Positions 29,255 through 39,153 of a stretch of DNA of 60,000 bases are shown one piece after another. The stretch lies in assembly GCA_949358305.1 (NCBI GenBank), contig OX442314.1, positions 56,741,369 through 56,801,368 on the forward strand, read 5' to 3'. Numbering within the stretch: position 1 is the stretch's first letter; each line of letters starts with the position of its first letter. Below the pieces are notes generated by a model that worked only from the letters and a program-made list of their open reading frames with translations, ran no database searches and was not told where the DNA came from. Source of the stretch: Strigamia acuminata. Lineage: Eukaryota > Arthropoda > Chilopoda > Geophilomorpha > Linotaeniidae. Made by a program: the position numbers and the translations under genes.

Positions 29255-32100
29255 GTCATACTGTCGAATTTGGCGGTGAGTTCCTTCAAGACTTTTTCTT
29301 GCTCCTTAGCGAGCAATTTCACTAGCTCTTCTCTCTCTGCGGCCTTGTCGTCGGCTTTTTTCTTTGCCAATTTTGGGCAGGTCTGACGCCAGTGGCCGTC
29401 TTCGTTACAGAAATTGCAAGGGCTTTTCTTCTTTCCCTCCCGCACAAAAGGTTTTTTGGGGTGGTCCTTCTTCTCAGAAGTCGCCTCTGTTTTCGGGTTG
29501 TGGTGCTCCGATTTTCTGGACTTCATCTGAGGTCGGTAGCTGGGTGCCAGTTCCTTCCCCATGTTTGCATGTACAACATCGTTGATACCTTCGTCGGCTT
29601 CATCGCTTTCCGAGAATTGCTCAGAATCTTCGCTTACTTCGTCTTCCGACTTTTCCTCGGCGGCGTTAGTTTGCGTGCGATAGGCCTTATTCGGAGGTGG
29701 TAACGGGTTAGAAGCTTGTTGGTTTTTCTTTGAGGGGAGTGGCTCTATACTTCCGTTTAGATAATTTCGCGATTGGAGCAGCTTAGTGGAGTCTATGCTG
29801 CGTTCCTGTATTCGTTGCTGTCGAGCCACTCCTAGAGCTCGTTCTTCTTTTGTCAGATTTTCGTTATACCGAGCATTTACTTCGGTGTGTTTCTTCTCGA
29901 CGAAAGCGAGGATGGCTTTGAAATTATCTCCTTTAGGAGCGTTCATTTCTCGTAGGACTTTGGTTGCGGTTTCGTTTAGTCCTTGTTCGAAGAGAGCTTT
30001 CTGAGCGTGTTGGTCAAATGGTTTGTCCATTTCACGGAACAGGCTGTCGGCTCGTTGTACGTACTCTCTCAGAGTTTCCCCGGGAGCTTGCTTCATAGAG
30101 CTTACTCTTTTCTGGATTTCCTGGCTCGTCTCGCCATATTGATTGTGGAACTTTATGACGAAGTCTTCCCAGTTTCGGGGTTGGACATCAGCGTACCAGT
30201 TTCGGGCTCGGTTTATCAGCATTTCTGGTATTCCGCGTGAAACCATTTCGTCGGGTTCCGCTCCCAAACGATTAATCGTCAGGGCGACTTCGTCCAAAAA
30301 CAAGTTGCCAGCGTTCCAGGATCCGTCGAACTTAATTAGTCTCAGGGTCGTCCACTTGATGTTGTTATCCTTGCGAGAATACAGCCATCGGTCCGCGGAG
30401 TAACGTTTCAACAATCCTTCGCTTCGATCGTCTTCCTCGATCTCTTGGCCACGGCTTTGTTGAAGTTTTTGGTCCATGGCCCGAAGGAGTTCGTCTTTCA
30501 TCGTCCGTAGTTGGTTGCTTAGCGAGTCCGTCTCACTAAGCAGCGGTGATGATCGTGGATTGTCGGAAGGGAGGCTTGGGTAATGCGTACCGTTGCCTGT
30601 CAGTCCGAATTGATTGTGTTGGAACGACGTTTGTCCTGATGATCCCACGATGTTCGGATTATTCGTGAGGTCTTGCGCTATGGTTGAGTTATCGGGGTTC
30701 GCTTTCTCTGGAGCGGAGGTTCGGCTCAATTTTGTTCCGGGCGGTATCAGATCGTCCAGTCGGGTCCCCGTGAGGCCTTCGTTCGTTTTTTTGATAAAAA
30801 CGTAGGAGTCTCTTCCAGCATATGCTTCGGCGGCGTGCTTCTTTTCGAGGTGATTTTTAACTACGTTAATCTCCTCGAGCGTCGGCATGGCCAGTTTATT
30901 TCGACCTGCTTCGTTGCGTATCTGGTTCTTCTGATTTATACATCTGATTAGTTCTGCGTTAGGGTCGCCTGGGTTGTTATTACTGGTTTGGCCAGTTTTC
31001 ACTGCGAATGAGTTTTTTACTGCCCATGATTGTGCGCCCTGATTATTCCTCCTATCCTGTATAAACGCCTCGTACAGTTCCCCTTTGACTTCGTCCGATT
31101 CGTTCAAGATGCTATCTAGTCCGTTGACTCGGATACTGCCGTGAGATGCTTGAGAGTCGATACTTTCACTGTCTGACGTTGCTTCGCCGCCGGTCTCGGA
31201 CTGCTGTCGATCTGCTCCGACCCGACGTCGTTTCTCCCCGCGTCTGGCCGTGTTTTCTGCCGATCTTTTTTCAGTCCTCTGATTTACCAGGTCGATTACT
31301 CGGCTTAGTTCTGCGTAGGGATCCTTGTCCTGGTCGATCTCGATGCCGTGTGCGCAGGCTACTCGAGTTACTTCTATTGCTTTGGCCACCAGTTCCTTAG
31401 CTGTGTGAGACCGTTCTGGGGAGCTCTGTACGGAGTTTGGCTCCGAATGCTGGCTTAACCCGTTGCTTGGTGGCCGGATCTGGTAGTCCTTTGCCATTTC
31501 TCGTTCGATTATTCTCTGCTTCGCGAGCAATTCTCGAGCCAGCTCGCGCTCCATTGCCATTTGCTTTTCTTGGCTTTCACGGGCGGCCGCCATCTGCTTA
31601 GCTTGACGTTCTTGTGCCAAGCTCTGTTCCATGGCAGCTAATTTCTCGCGATGCTCTCTGGCTAAATCTTCCATCAATTCGTTTTTCTTCTTCTCTAACG
31701 CGACCGTTCTTGCTTGGTCTGCTCGGGTAGCCTCGTTGATAATTGCGGCACCTGTGCTTGCCGCTTTATTTAGAAGAGTCATTAGATCCATTTCACTGGG
31801 ATCCTTTTCGACTGGTCTGGGGCTTTTCAATCCGAATCGAGGGTTTTCGAACGATTTATTTAGTCCGTTTTCTTCGTGAGAGCTTCCTGATCCTTCGAAT
31901 TCGCCTCCCGTAAACGGAAGTTGTCTTGCAAGGGGAAGGCCTTCACTTGATGATTCCGTTGAAACTTCAGTCGAGTTAGTCTCGACTTCTGGTTCCACGT
32001 GGTTCGCTTCTTCCGCTTTTTGGCGTTCGATTTCTTCGGCTTCCTTTCTATCCTTTTCGTCGTTACGCCTTTTTCTGTCTTCTGCGGTAGTTTTCGTCAT
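29221..32100 (-). CDS. Element 2 gag, intact
   Basis: 959-aa Gag from the ATG at 32100. It has an acidic/charged N-terminus and a coiled-coil of repeated MA..E...Q units (about 125-210). A disordered Ser/Asn-rich middle follows. The Ty3-type capsid core lies at about 565-690 (WNAGNLFLDEVALTINRLG, then LREYVQRADSLFREM). A CCHC knuckle CNFCNEDGHWRQTC lies near residue 900. The last residues carry the frameshift heptamer. Confidence 0.93.
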   Translation of the reverse strand: MTKTTAEDRKRRNDEKDRKEAEEIERQKAEEANHVEPEVETNSTEVSTESSSEGLPLARQLPFTGGEFEGSGSSHEENGLNKSFENPRFGLKSPRPVEKDPSEMDLMTLLNKAASTGAAIINEATRADQARTVALEKKKNELMEDLAREHREKLAAMEQSLAQERQAKQMAAARESQEKQMAMERELARELLAKQRIIEREMAKDYQIRPPSNGLSQHSEPNSVQSSPERSHTAKELVAKAIEVTRVACAHGIEIDQDKDPYAELSRVIDLVNQRTEKRSAENTARRGEKRRRVGADRQQSETGGEATSDSESIDSQASHGSIRVNGLDSILNESDEVKGELYEAFIQDRRNNQGAQSWAVKNSFAVKTGQTSNNNPGDPNAELIRCINQKNQIRNEAGRNKLAMPTLEEINVVKNHLEKKHAAEAYAGRDSYVFIKKTNEGLTGTRLDDLIPPGTKLSRTSAPEKANPDNSTIAQDLTNNPNIVGSSGQTSFQHNQFGLTGNGTHYPSLPSDNPRSSPLLSETDSLSNQLRTMKDELLRAMDQKLQQSRGQEIEEDDRSEGLLKRYSADRWLYSRKDNNIKWTTLRLIKFDGSWNAGNLFLDEVALTINRLGAEPDEMVSRGIPEMLINRARNWYADVQPRNWEDFVIKFHNQYGETSQEIQKRVSSMKQAPGETLREYVQRADSLFREMDKPFDQHAQKALFEQGLNETATKVLREMNAPKGDNFKAILAFVEKKHTEVNARYNENLTKEERALGVARQQRIQERSIDSTKLLQSRNYLNGSIEPLPSKKNQQASNPLPPPNKAYRTQTNAAEEKSEDEVSEDSEQFSESDEADEGINDVVHANMGKELAPSYRPQMKSRKSEHHNPKTEATSEKKDHPKKPFVREGKKKSPCNFCNEDGHWRQTCPKLAKKKADDKAAEREELVKLLAKEQEKVLKELTAKFDSMTKNWNSRAEQK

Positions 32101-32174
32101 TTTCTTGCGATATAATGATCGGTCGAAAGATCCCGGTTATTATTTAAAGTTTTGTCGTAAGGTTAGCAAATTCT

Positions 32175-32192
32175 ATCCCGGACAGGCCCCCA
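32175..32192 (-). other. Element 2 primer-binding site (tRNA-Pro-like)
   Basis: On the minus strand TGGGGGCCTGTCCGGGAT begins 2 nt inside the 5' LTR. It differs by one base from the element 1 PBS and by about two from the expected tRNA-Pro complement. Confidence 0.78.
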
Positions 32193-32194
32193 CG

Positions 32195-32825
32195 TGTCGT
32201 GATTCGACTTTGCGGTTAAAGATAATAAATAATACACTCGGGAATACAATATACTTCAAATACTGCTTTATTAAAACACTCTTACTAATACAAATATAGG
32301 TTAAGATGTTTCCTGTGGTGGTCCTCGGATTCGGCTGCGAATACGAGTTGCCGCTAAACAATGGCGGATCCAATTGTTTAGTCCTACGCGTGGTCTGTGT
32401 TTGTTGTCTAGGGTATTTCCACGTGTTATTATGAACACGCGAGAATTCGCTTTCTCGTGCGAATTAAACGAATATCGTTCGGATATTTATTCTAGCGTAG
32501 ATTGGCTACGCTAAATAAATGTGGCTGTTGTACAGTTGAAATGGTCAGCGGGCACCGGTCCTCGATCAATCTGTGAAACGGCCTGAAAGGTGAGGTAAAT
32601 GGTGCTCTTGCTGAATTGTGGTAACTGTAGTGTCGTTTCCGGTCAAGCGTTGGCGTTATATATTAACCGGAAATGACGTCATATGCAAATCCTTCTGATT
32701 ATGCAGGTTCGCAGAAACACGAGACTAGTCAGTCTAGTCGGTATTTCTAGCGCGCTCTAGTGGCGAGAATTAATAACATGATAATTGTCGCTAATTACTT
32801 CTTCAGGTGATGCCGAATCACCACA
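32195..32825 (-). repeat. Element 2 LTR (5' LTR in sense)
   Basis: 631 bp, matching the copy at 21729-22359 apart from two transitions. It should contain the minus-strand promoter of the element. Confidence 0.95.
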
Positions 32826-33065
32826 AGGGTTTTTTGAGTTGGGAGATTTTAAGTCATTCTTGGGTGGAAAATGAGTCAAAGATACGGAGTTAATAAATCC
32901 AGTTCTATTGTTTTAGATTGATACTTTCAGATCAATTTAATAGTGATTTACAGAGCACACACATTTCACTTAAAAATTAACTGCACGTTAATCGGAAAAC
33001 CAAAGACAAATTTGTAAAACGCAGAAGCCACTAGATCATAGCTGACAAAATTTTTCTCTCCCAAG

Positions 33066-33435
33066 ATTACCGTACATAGACCAACTGCAATATCCCATGT
33101 GCAATACTTCTCAATCGGCAAAAACGACTGATTCTATCTACAAAAAGACTTTTCTCGACACAAATGTTAAAAATGAATGTCGATGTCACATTCCCTGCAA
33201 AGAATCTAAATACTCTAGCTTGGAACAAACTACAAGTCACAGAAATTTTCTGAGCTTTATAATAGGCCATTTTTTCGAAACAAACAAAATTCAAATTTTT
33301 ATTGACCGGCTTGAATATGACATTATCTCGTTCATTTGCGACATCGGAAATATTTTAAGTTTATCGCTAGGTCTGTCAATATTGAGTGTGGCACGAAAAA
33401 TGGAAATACTAATTTTTGAACATCACCGACAATAA
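33066..33435 (+). CDS. DEG/ENaC C-terminal exon (TM2), beyond the retrotransposons
   Basis: After the acceptor ttctctcccaag the exon opens in phase 2 with LPYIDQLQYPMCNTSQSA, aligning with the start of the 4732 exon (LPFMSGKTGYTCNTSNT). It then has the C-x-C-x-x-x-C cluster ECRCHIPC, the pre-TM2 segment, and TM2 with SLSLGLSILSV (filter GxS = GLS). It ends in a short tail and TAA. Exon phase and sequence show it is the paralogue of the unit A TM2 exon, so it is most simply the 3' end of unit B. The two young elements lie in the preceding intron. The middle ectodomain exons of unit B were not found. Confidence 0.8.
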
Positions 33436-34779
33436 TATCATTCGGCTAAGTTTTCAACAACGAAAAAAAATAAAAGCATTACTTCACAAATTTATCTAAA
33501 TTTTCGCAATATTATTCATTTGTACACAAATATTTGATAGGAATTACTAAAATTAGATCCAAATTCCAATAGTGATGCAACTTAATTCATGCAATTCTAA
33601 CAAAAATCACAAGCAATTTTCTAGTAATTTCTCTAATTACTTGAAATTGAGTGGTCAAACAAAATTCCTGCACAAATCTCACTACAATTTATTTATACAC
33701 AATTTATTCTTGCAGAGTTTATTCTTGCACAATGACAAATTATTCATGCACAATGATAATTTATTCGTGCACAATGACAAATTATTCGTGCACAATTTAC
33801 AATTTATTCATGCACAATGACAATTTACAATTTATTCGTACACAATGACAATTTACAATTTATTCATGCACAATGACAATTTATTCGTGCACAGTGACAA
33901 TTTATTCGTGCACAATGACAATTTATGCAATTCGGGTGTTCTTCACCCCCAACTTTGACATGTGTGTTGTTGTCATGCCTTTTGAAATTTGCAATAAAAT
34001 TACTGTTATTCTTACCATGCTATTTGTCTCTCCACTTTTATCCTTGTTTGATTAAGTGCAATCATTATTCTAAGTTTTCTTTGTAACCATTTTGTACATT
34101 ATTAAATCAGTTTAGACTTGGATTTCTGTGAGAATGTGCGCACTAAAAGAAAAGGCAAAAGCGTTATTGTTAAGCGAATTGTTAATTGTATTGATGAGGA
34201 TTTTTGGTTGCGTAGCAACACACTGGTTGTATCGTAATGGCGGTGAGAGAAAGCAGAGAGTATTAAAACTTATGTACTTGTTAAACCATCAAACCCGACC
34301 ATTTATTCCTATTTCCTCACAATTTCACACCATGCACATGTGTGTTTCTTGTCTCCCCTGGACCATTGGATTCTAAGATCCACTAGGGATCAGTTAGGAT
34401 AGATTCCACCCTCCCTCCTGAGGTCGCCATTAATCAACTACACCACCTGTGGTAGTGGGTTAAACCAATGTACGCGTTGGTCTAACCAGCCTCACCCTCT
34501 CACTTCTTCTATCACTCCAAGCAAGACCAAGACAAGTGGTGACCATCCGCCACACAGCCGTCATCCTTGCCCAGGTGCAAGTCATCCTTTATTTTCATTA
34601 TCGATGAATTTAACAAGCTGGCGACAAGCATAGGAGGATTTCGAACTCATCTGCTACAAAGATAAGCCTTATCTTATAACGATAAATATGAAACACATAG
34701 GTTAGGATACAGCCTCTGTCTGTCGTTCACCTTCTTCATCGCAGAGTCCCAGAGCACAGCTTCAAGCTGCTTCGACGGT
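33436..34779. repeat. Minisatellite (33690-33935) and unassigned flank
   Basis: From about 33690 to 33935 a variable 20-26 bp unit of the form ttattcgtgcacaatgacaattta is repeated about ten times. The flanks are AT-rich non-coding. Near 34370-34640 the sequence (tggtgaccatccgccac; ctggcgacaagc) resembles the LTR-end/PBS region of another gypsy-type element. No gene is supported. Confidence 0.6.
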
Positions 34780-34938
34780 TAAGTGGCGATTACAGAGCCA
34801 CCAATAACAGGATCATTGTTCCCGACCCTTATCAACTTCCACTCATATGAGATCTGCTTGCTGGACTGGCTGGTGTGAGGCTTTTCACCTTGCTAGACCT
34901 ATGCCAGGTCTATCAACAAATTCCGTTGACTCAAGCTT
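34780..34938 (+). pseudogene. Gypsy reverse transcriptase fragment
   Basis: The translation gives DYRATNNRIIVPDPYQLPLI, a TGA stop, then DLLAGLAGVRLFTLLDLCQV and YQQIPLTQ. These are the classic Ty3/gypsy RT motifs around the first catalytic Asp. The fragment is disrupted and stops abruptly where Tc1 sequence begins. Confidence 0.75.
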
Positions 34939-35400
34939 CTGCATTACGGCGAATTAAACGCATGGGCTATAAATTCGGACTTCCTAGACGCAAACCGTAC
35001 TTGAACAACAAACAAATTTGTAAAAGGCTTGCTTGGGCAAAGAAAGGTGAGATGTAGACCACGGAAATGTGGAATTCGATCATTTTCTCTGATGAATCAA
35101 AGTTCTGCTTGTCATTCGGGGTTCAGTGAGTGCGAGTTTGGCAACAAAAGGGCAAATAAAATAATCCAAAATGTCTGAACACCTCTGTGAAGCATCCCCT
35201 CAGCCTACTGATATGGGGTTGCATATCTTCCAAAGGCCCAGGGCAATTAACATTCATAGAAGCAACAGTCAATGGTGTGAAGTGGTCACTGGATTACGAG
35301 AAAAATTGATTCAATCACAATGTAAGACGTTTAGGATGGGAAACTATGGAAAGAAAGGCAGAGAAATGTTTTTTTTTCTTAAAATAATGCTAAATATTGA
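34939..35400 (+). pseudogene. Tc1/mariner transposase fragment
   Basis: Joined in frame to the gypsy RT fragment. It shows the Tc1 motifs RRIKRMGYKFGLPRRKPYL and RLAWAKKGEM, then a TAG, then WNSIIFSDESKFCL (with the first catalytic Asp), CLNTSVKHPLSLLIWGCIS and GQLTFIEATVNGVK in shifted frames. Stops and frameshifts show it is dead. It lacks both ends. Confidence 0.75.
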
Positions 35401-35788
35401 CTAGTTTCAGCCATATGAGAGACTTACTCAATTGGGATGATTTACTTAGCAATTTTAAATGTACCAAGTAATGAAAAATGCAAACTTGAAAACATTATTA
35501 TTGGTGGTGTCATTCCAAACTTTAAAAGTCAACCTCCAACCAATACTTTCCTTGCTCCATTAGTTAAAGAAATAAGTCAACTGGAATTAAAAAAGTAAAT
35601 GGTTAGGTTAGCTTAATATTCAACTATTACTATAAATATATTAATATATATAATATTAATATAAATTTTCCTTTTCTTTTAATAGAAATTTCATCCTTCA
35701 CTATTCTGCTTCCAGCTGTTTACCAGCTGAAATAAAGCTTTTTTTGGTTTTTGGGCCATGAAGCATCAAAATGTTTTAAAAAATATTT

Positions 35789-36237
35789 TGTGGTGATCTC
35801 AAAATATTCACCAACTTAGAAGATAAATTAATTATGTCTTCTAATTAATTTGACTGTGGCACATGCCAAGTCAGATCATGTGACCGAGGGGAGAAATCCT
35901 CTCTAGGCACATATCACCCCAGGTTGTCCGGGGTGAAAACGGTTATTAACCGTTATGGTGCAATATGGTGCAATAATCCCTTGTTGCACCAGTTTTAGCT
36001 AATTGCGCAGATTATCTGCGCAATATTGAAGCGTGCCGGGCTCGCGCCCTAGCTTCAATCGGGACTCTTGAACAAAATACACAACCCACAACATCACTGC
36101 TCTTTCCTCTGAATTAGTATTGACAGTGGACCGTGTAATTGCCAAGTTTCACCAGCTTGCTTTGTATCAACGTACAAAGCCAGCAATCCAGCTGAAATTA
36201 GCTGCGGCTAATTTAAGCCCAGTTCACACCAAGTAAC
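35789..36237 (+). repeat. Truncated element-1-family LTR (5' part, + orientation)
   Basis: Starts TGTGGTGATCTCAAAATATT exactly like the element 1 LTR in sense. It is about 95% identical to it for the first 200 bp and then more diverged, ending about midway through the LTR. No polypurine tract precedes it. It is oriented so that its U3 side lies directly upstream of the copia-like ORF that starts at 36247. Confidence 0.8.
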
Positions 36238-36246
36238 GACCAGAAC

Positions 36247-38244
36247 ATGAGTACAGTCGCAGAATTGGACACAAACATGTTGGATGTTGGTTTCCTCACT
36301 GAACTAAGCGAGGAAGAGATGCTGCAGTGCAGTACAGCGAACAATCACTGGATTTATGACACCGGAGCCACTGGACATTTCTGCAAAGACAGGAATCAAT
36401 TCTTCAACTTCAAGGAAACAACGGGAACCATAAGCCAAGCGGATAAGAAAACATTAATACAAACCCAAGGCGTTGGAGATGTATGTGTGATGTGTTTGGT
36501 GGGAAACGACACAATCCCAGTCACATTGAAGAAAGTTTATTACGCACCAGACTTAAGAAAAAATCTACTATCGGGACCTTGCATCGATGAAGCGAGATGC
36601 AAAGTGGCTATTGCTTCAGGATTAGTCAAAATTTACGATCCACAATGGAAAAGACAACTGATGGAGGCAGTTAAAAAGGATAGACTTAATTATGTGAAAA
36701 CAAGTGATTTGAAACCCGACATTGAGAAATCTAAACTGAAAGAAAACAACAAGGCGAATACGAGCGAGCAACAAAAACAAGAATTAACCAGCTCAACTAA
36801 AAGGACATCCAATCCAGAGGAAGCGAGATTGTGGCACGAGCGACTCGGGCATATCCACTTCCCAAGCGTACAAGAGATGAGCAAGGGAGATGCAGTAATT
36901 GGACTGCCAATACTAGACATGCCGATTACACAATGTGACGTCTGCACATTAGCAAAGAAGAAAGCGGTGTCTCACAAGTCGCTGCCTGGAATTCGGTCGA
37001 AAGAACCATTACAACTTCTACACATGGATGTATGCGGGGCTTTCGGGACAGCTACACTGTCAGGAAATAGGTATTTCCTCACCATTACGGACGATTTCTC
37101 CCGTTATTCGACAGTGTACCTCATGAAGAAAAAGGATGAAGTATTTGACATTTTCCAAAAACACGTCAAAAGAATAGAACGATTATTGGGAAAATCGGTT
37201 TTAGCAATTCGGACGGACAATGGAATGGAATTTTGTTCAAATAAGTTTGGAGAATATCTTGAGGGATTAGGCATCATTCATGAGAGGACCAACGCGTATA
37301 CGCCTGCTCAAAATGGCGTATCAGAAAGATTAAACCAAACGTTGGCCAACGGGATGCGAGCCCTTATTTATGACGCAAAATTGGAACACAGATTTTGGGG
37401 AGAAGCCATTCTCACCTTTAATTACCTTAGGAACAGAATAGCCAAGTTAAATTCGGACAAAACCCCGATGGAATTATACTATGGACGCAAACCATCACTC
37501 CAACATTTAAGGAAATTCGGAAGTCTATGCTTCGTGCAAAAGAGAGTACGAGATGGGAAGATAGGTAACAAAGGTTTGCACGGGATCATGCTTGGATATT
37601 CCAGGATCATCAAAGGATATCGTGTATGGCTACCAGAATTCTCTAAAGTCATTGAAACAAGCGATGTTAAATTTGTGGAAAGCAAGCGCGGAGTTGAAGG
37701 CGTGCTGGGCCTACCGGAAAAATACACGACCTTTATTAACAATTTAAATGATAATCTGGACGACAACGACGATCGTCAGCTCTACTCGGATGACGACGTC
37801 AGGCCGCCGCTCCCACCGCCACAGCCACTTAAGAAGGAAGTAGACGAGATATATCATCCTATTAAATCGAAGTTTAGATTTGAAGATCAAAAACTTCAAG
37901 CAAACCTGCCAGCGGTCGCACCACAAACGAGGGGAGAAGTTCCAGATCCAGTTCGGACTATACCTCCGCTTGTTTGGAAGAAAATAGAGAAGATGAGACC
38001 AACTGGACAGAGGGATATCGATTACACGATCGAGGGATATGATACACCTAAGTTACGCTCAATACCAGACGTAAAGCGTTATTGTGCTCAATATAACCTT
38101 CCAGTCCCAGAACATCTTTTCAAGGACAAGAGGGAGATAAAGATTTCTGAATCGAATGCAGCAGCGGACGATTTGAGCTTTAATTTTGAAGCTAATCATC
38201 TTGACATATGCATACCTGTTGTAATTGCTTCCTCATTGATCTAA
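36247..38244 (+). CDS. Copia-like PR-IN ORF with MBD-like C-terminus, no RT
   Basis: An intact 665-aa ORF. It has the copia protease motif IYDTGATGHF (D38), a GAG-pre-integrase HHCC (H197, H202, C230, C233), and an rve integrase with D261 (HMDVCG), D324 (RTDNGMEF) and E360 (NGVSERLN). The usual copia post-integrase segment (LHGIMLGYSRIIKGYRVW) follows. The RVT_2 and RNase H expected next are absent. After an acidic/Pro linker, residues about 573-632 resemble a methyl-CpG-binding (MBD/TAM) fold: PPLVWKK, RPTGQRDIDY, PKLRSIPDVKRY, then F-x-x-x-K. Gag is missing at the 5' end. The ORF is directly preceded by a gypsy LTR fragment and followed by a copia polypurine tract and LTR. It could be a non-autonomous element, a 5'-truncated copy, or a captured gene. 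Confidence 0.85.
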   Translation: MSTVAELDTNMLDVGFLTELSEEEMLQCSTANNHWIYDTGATGHFCKDRNQFFNFKETTGTISQADKKTLIQTQGVGDVCVMCLVGNDTIPVTLKKVYYAPDLRKNLLSGPCIDEARCKVAIASGLVKIYDPQWKRQLMEAVKKDRLNYVKTSDLKPDIEKSKLKENNKANTSEQQKQELTSSTKRTSNPEEARLWHERLGHIHFPSVQEMSKGDAVIGLPILDMPITQCDVCTLAKKKAVSHKSLPGIRSKEPLQLLHMDVCGAFGTATLSGNRYFLTITDDFSRYSTVYLMKKKDEVFDIFQKHVKRIERLLGKSVLAIRTDNGMEFCSNKFGEYLEGLGIIHERTNAYTPAQNGVSERLNQTLANGMRALIYDAKLEHRFWGEAILTFNYLRNRIAKLNSDKTPMELYYGRKPSLQHLRKFGSLCFVQKRVRDGKIGNKGLHGIMLGYSRIIKGYRVWLPEFSKVIETSDVKFVESKRGVEGVLGLPEKYTTFINNLNDNLDDNDDRQLYSDDDVRPPLPPPQPLKKEVDEIYHPIKSKFRFEDQKLQANLPAVAPQTRGEVPDPVRTIPPLVWKKIEKMRPTGQRDIDYTIEGYDTPKLRSIPDVKRYCAQYNLPVPEHLFKDKREIKISESNAAADDLSFNFEANHLDICIPVVIASSLI

Positions 38245-38263
38245 CTGTCTTGAATACTTGTGA

Positions 38264-38546
38264 ATACGAGGGGGCCGATTGTTGGAATATGATATGTCAT
38301 TGCCATGCATAATATACATATCTCTAGATCGTATTAACAAGTGATAATGCGCTCTTTAGTTTGCACTTTGTTTATGTTTGCTTTTGTAAACAAACACAAT
38401 GTTTGTTTACATATTATTTGTATATGCTGCCTAAAGGTGGCGCTTGTTGTAAAAGAGTCACGTGACAAGCTAATAAAACCTCATTCTATGTTATGTTTCT
38501 CACCTGCAAAGATGGCGTCTCATCATTTCACCTGTTAACATTTCCA
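38264..38546 (+). repeat. Copia polypurine tract and 3' LTR
   Basis: gaatacgagggggccgat (38264-38279) is the PPT. The LTR starts TGTTGGAATATGATATG at 38280, a typical copia LTR start. A polyadenylation signal aataaa lies near 38471. The end, at about 38546 (aacatttcca), is tentative because no second LTR copy is in the window. Confidence 0.65.
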
Positions 38547-38597
38547 ATCCACAGCAGAAACTAGACTCTTTGCATGAGTTTACTATAAGAACTCAAC

Positions 38598-38695
38598 AAT
38601 TAAAATTTAAATTTTGGAATTAAAATTTAAATTTTGGAATTAAAATTCAAATTTTGGAAATAAAATTCGAGTTTTGGAATTATATTTGGAATTTT
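38598..38695 (+). repeat. 20-bp tandem repeat
   Basis: About five copies of aattaaaatttaaattttgg with a few substitutions. Confidence 0.8.
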
Positions 38696-38734
38696 GTTTT
38701 TTTCAGGGAGCACTGACAGGTGGCGAAAAAAAAG

Positions 38735-39153
38735 GAGTGGTTAAGACGCCTGCATGAAGACAACGGAGTATTTGGTCGGACAACTGATGCCATGAGTTCA
38801 AAGGAGCGCTTTTTGAAGGAAAAATACATGAAAGCCACCAGGATTCCAAGAATAATGTGAGCTATGGAAGACAAGAAAAGTAGATGCTGGTGTTTTAGAA
38901 GATATATATGACGGTAAAGTATGGAAAGAATGGGAAAACAGATGTTATTTCAAAAATAATGAATTATGCATTCATGTTAAATGTTGATTGGTATGAACCT
39001 CACAAGCATGTTGTTACTCCTCTGGGAGTTATCTACTTGACTCGGCTAAATCTTCCTAGAGAAGACAGAAATAGACAGGAAAATGTATTTATTGTTGGTA
39101 TTATACCAGCATTAGAACATGAACTACTGTGTTCGCTTCCCTGCTTGACATAG
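38735..39153 (+). pseudogene. CACTA/Plavaka-like transposase fragment
   Basis: Frames in this segment give DVLEDIYDGKVWKEWEN and then FMLNVDWYEPHKHVVTPLGV, IYLTRLNLPREDR and ENVFIVGIIPALEHE. These match the conserved LNVDWFQP-K---SVGVIYL-LNLPR--R---N--LVGIIPGP signature of tnp2/Plavaka-type (EnSpm/CACTA) transposases. The fragment is 5'- and 3'-truncated, with no intact ORF. Confidence 0.65.

Larger units (their letters stand above)
21729..32825 (-). mobile_element. Element 2: intact-looking young Ty3/gypsy-type retrotransposon
   Basis: An 11,097-bp element in minus orientation with two 631-bp LTRs (TG...CA) and 4-bp target duplication aggg (21725-21728 and 32826-32829). All three ORFs are uninterrupted: gag 959 aa, pol 1299 aa and ORF3. 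I found two base differences between the LTRs (near 22111 and 22320 of the left copy), so insertion is recent. It is a relative of element 1 with the same gene order, PBS type, frameshift cassette and TGTGGTGAT LTR start, but clearly diverged proteins. Confidence 0.95.

Noticed and set aside
33572-33930. ORFs with YSCTM-type repeated peptides
   Set aside because: They are direct translation of the cacaatgacaattta minisatellite. There is no independent coding evidence.
33690-33935. Regular repeats as a CRISPR array
   Set aside because: The units are variable, contiguous and without spacers, in a eukaryotic context.
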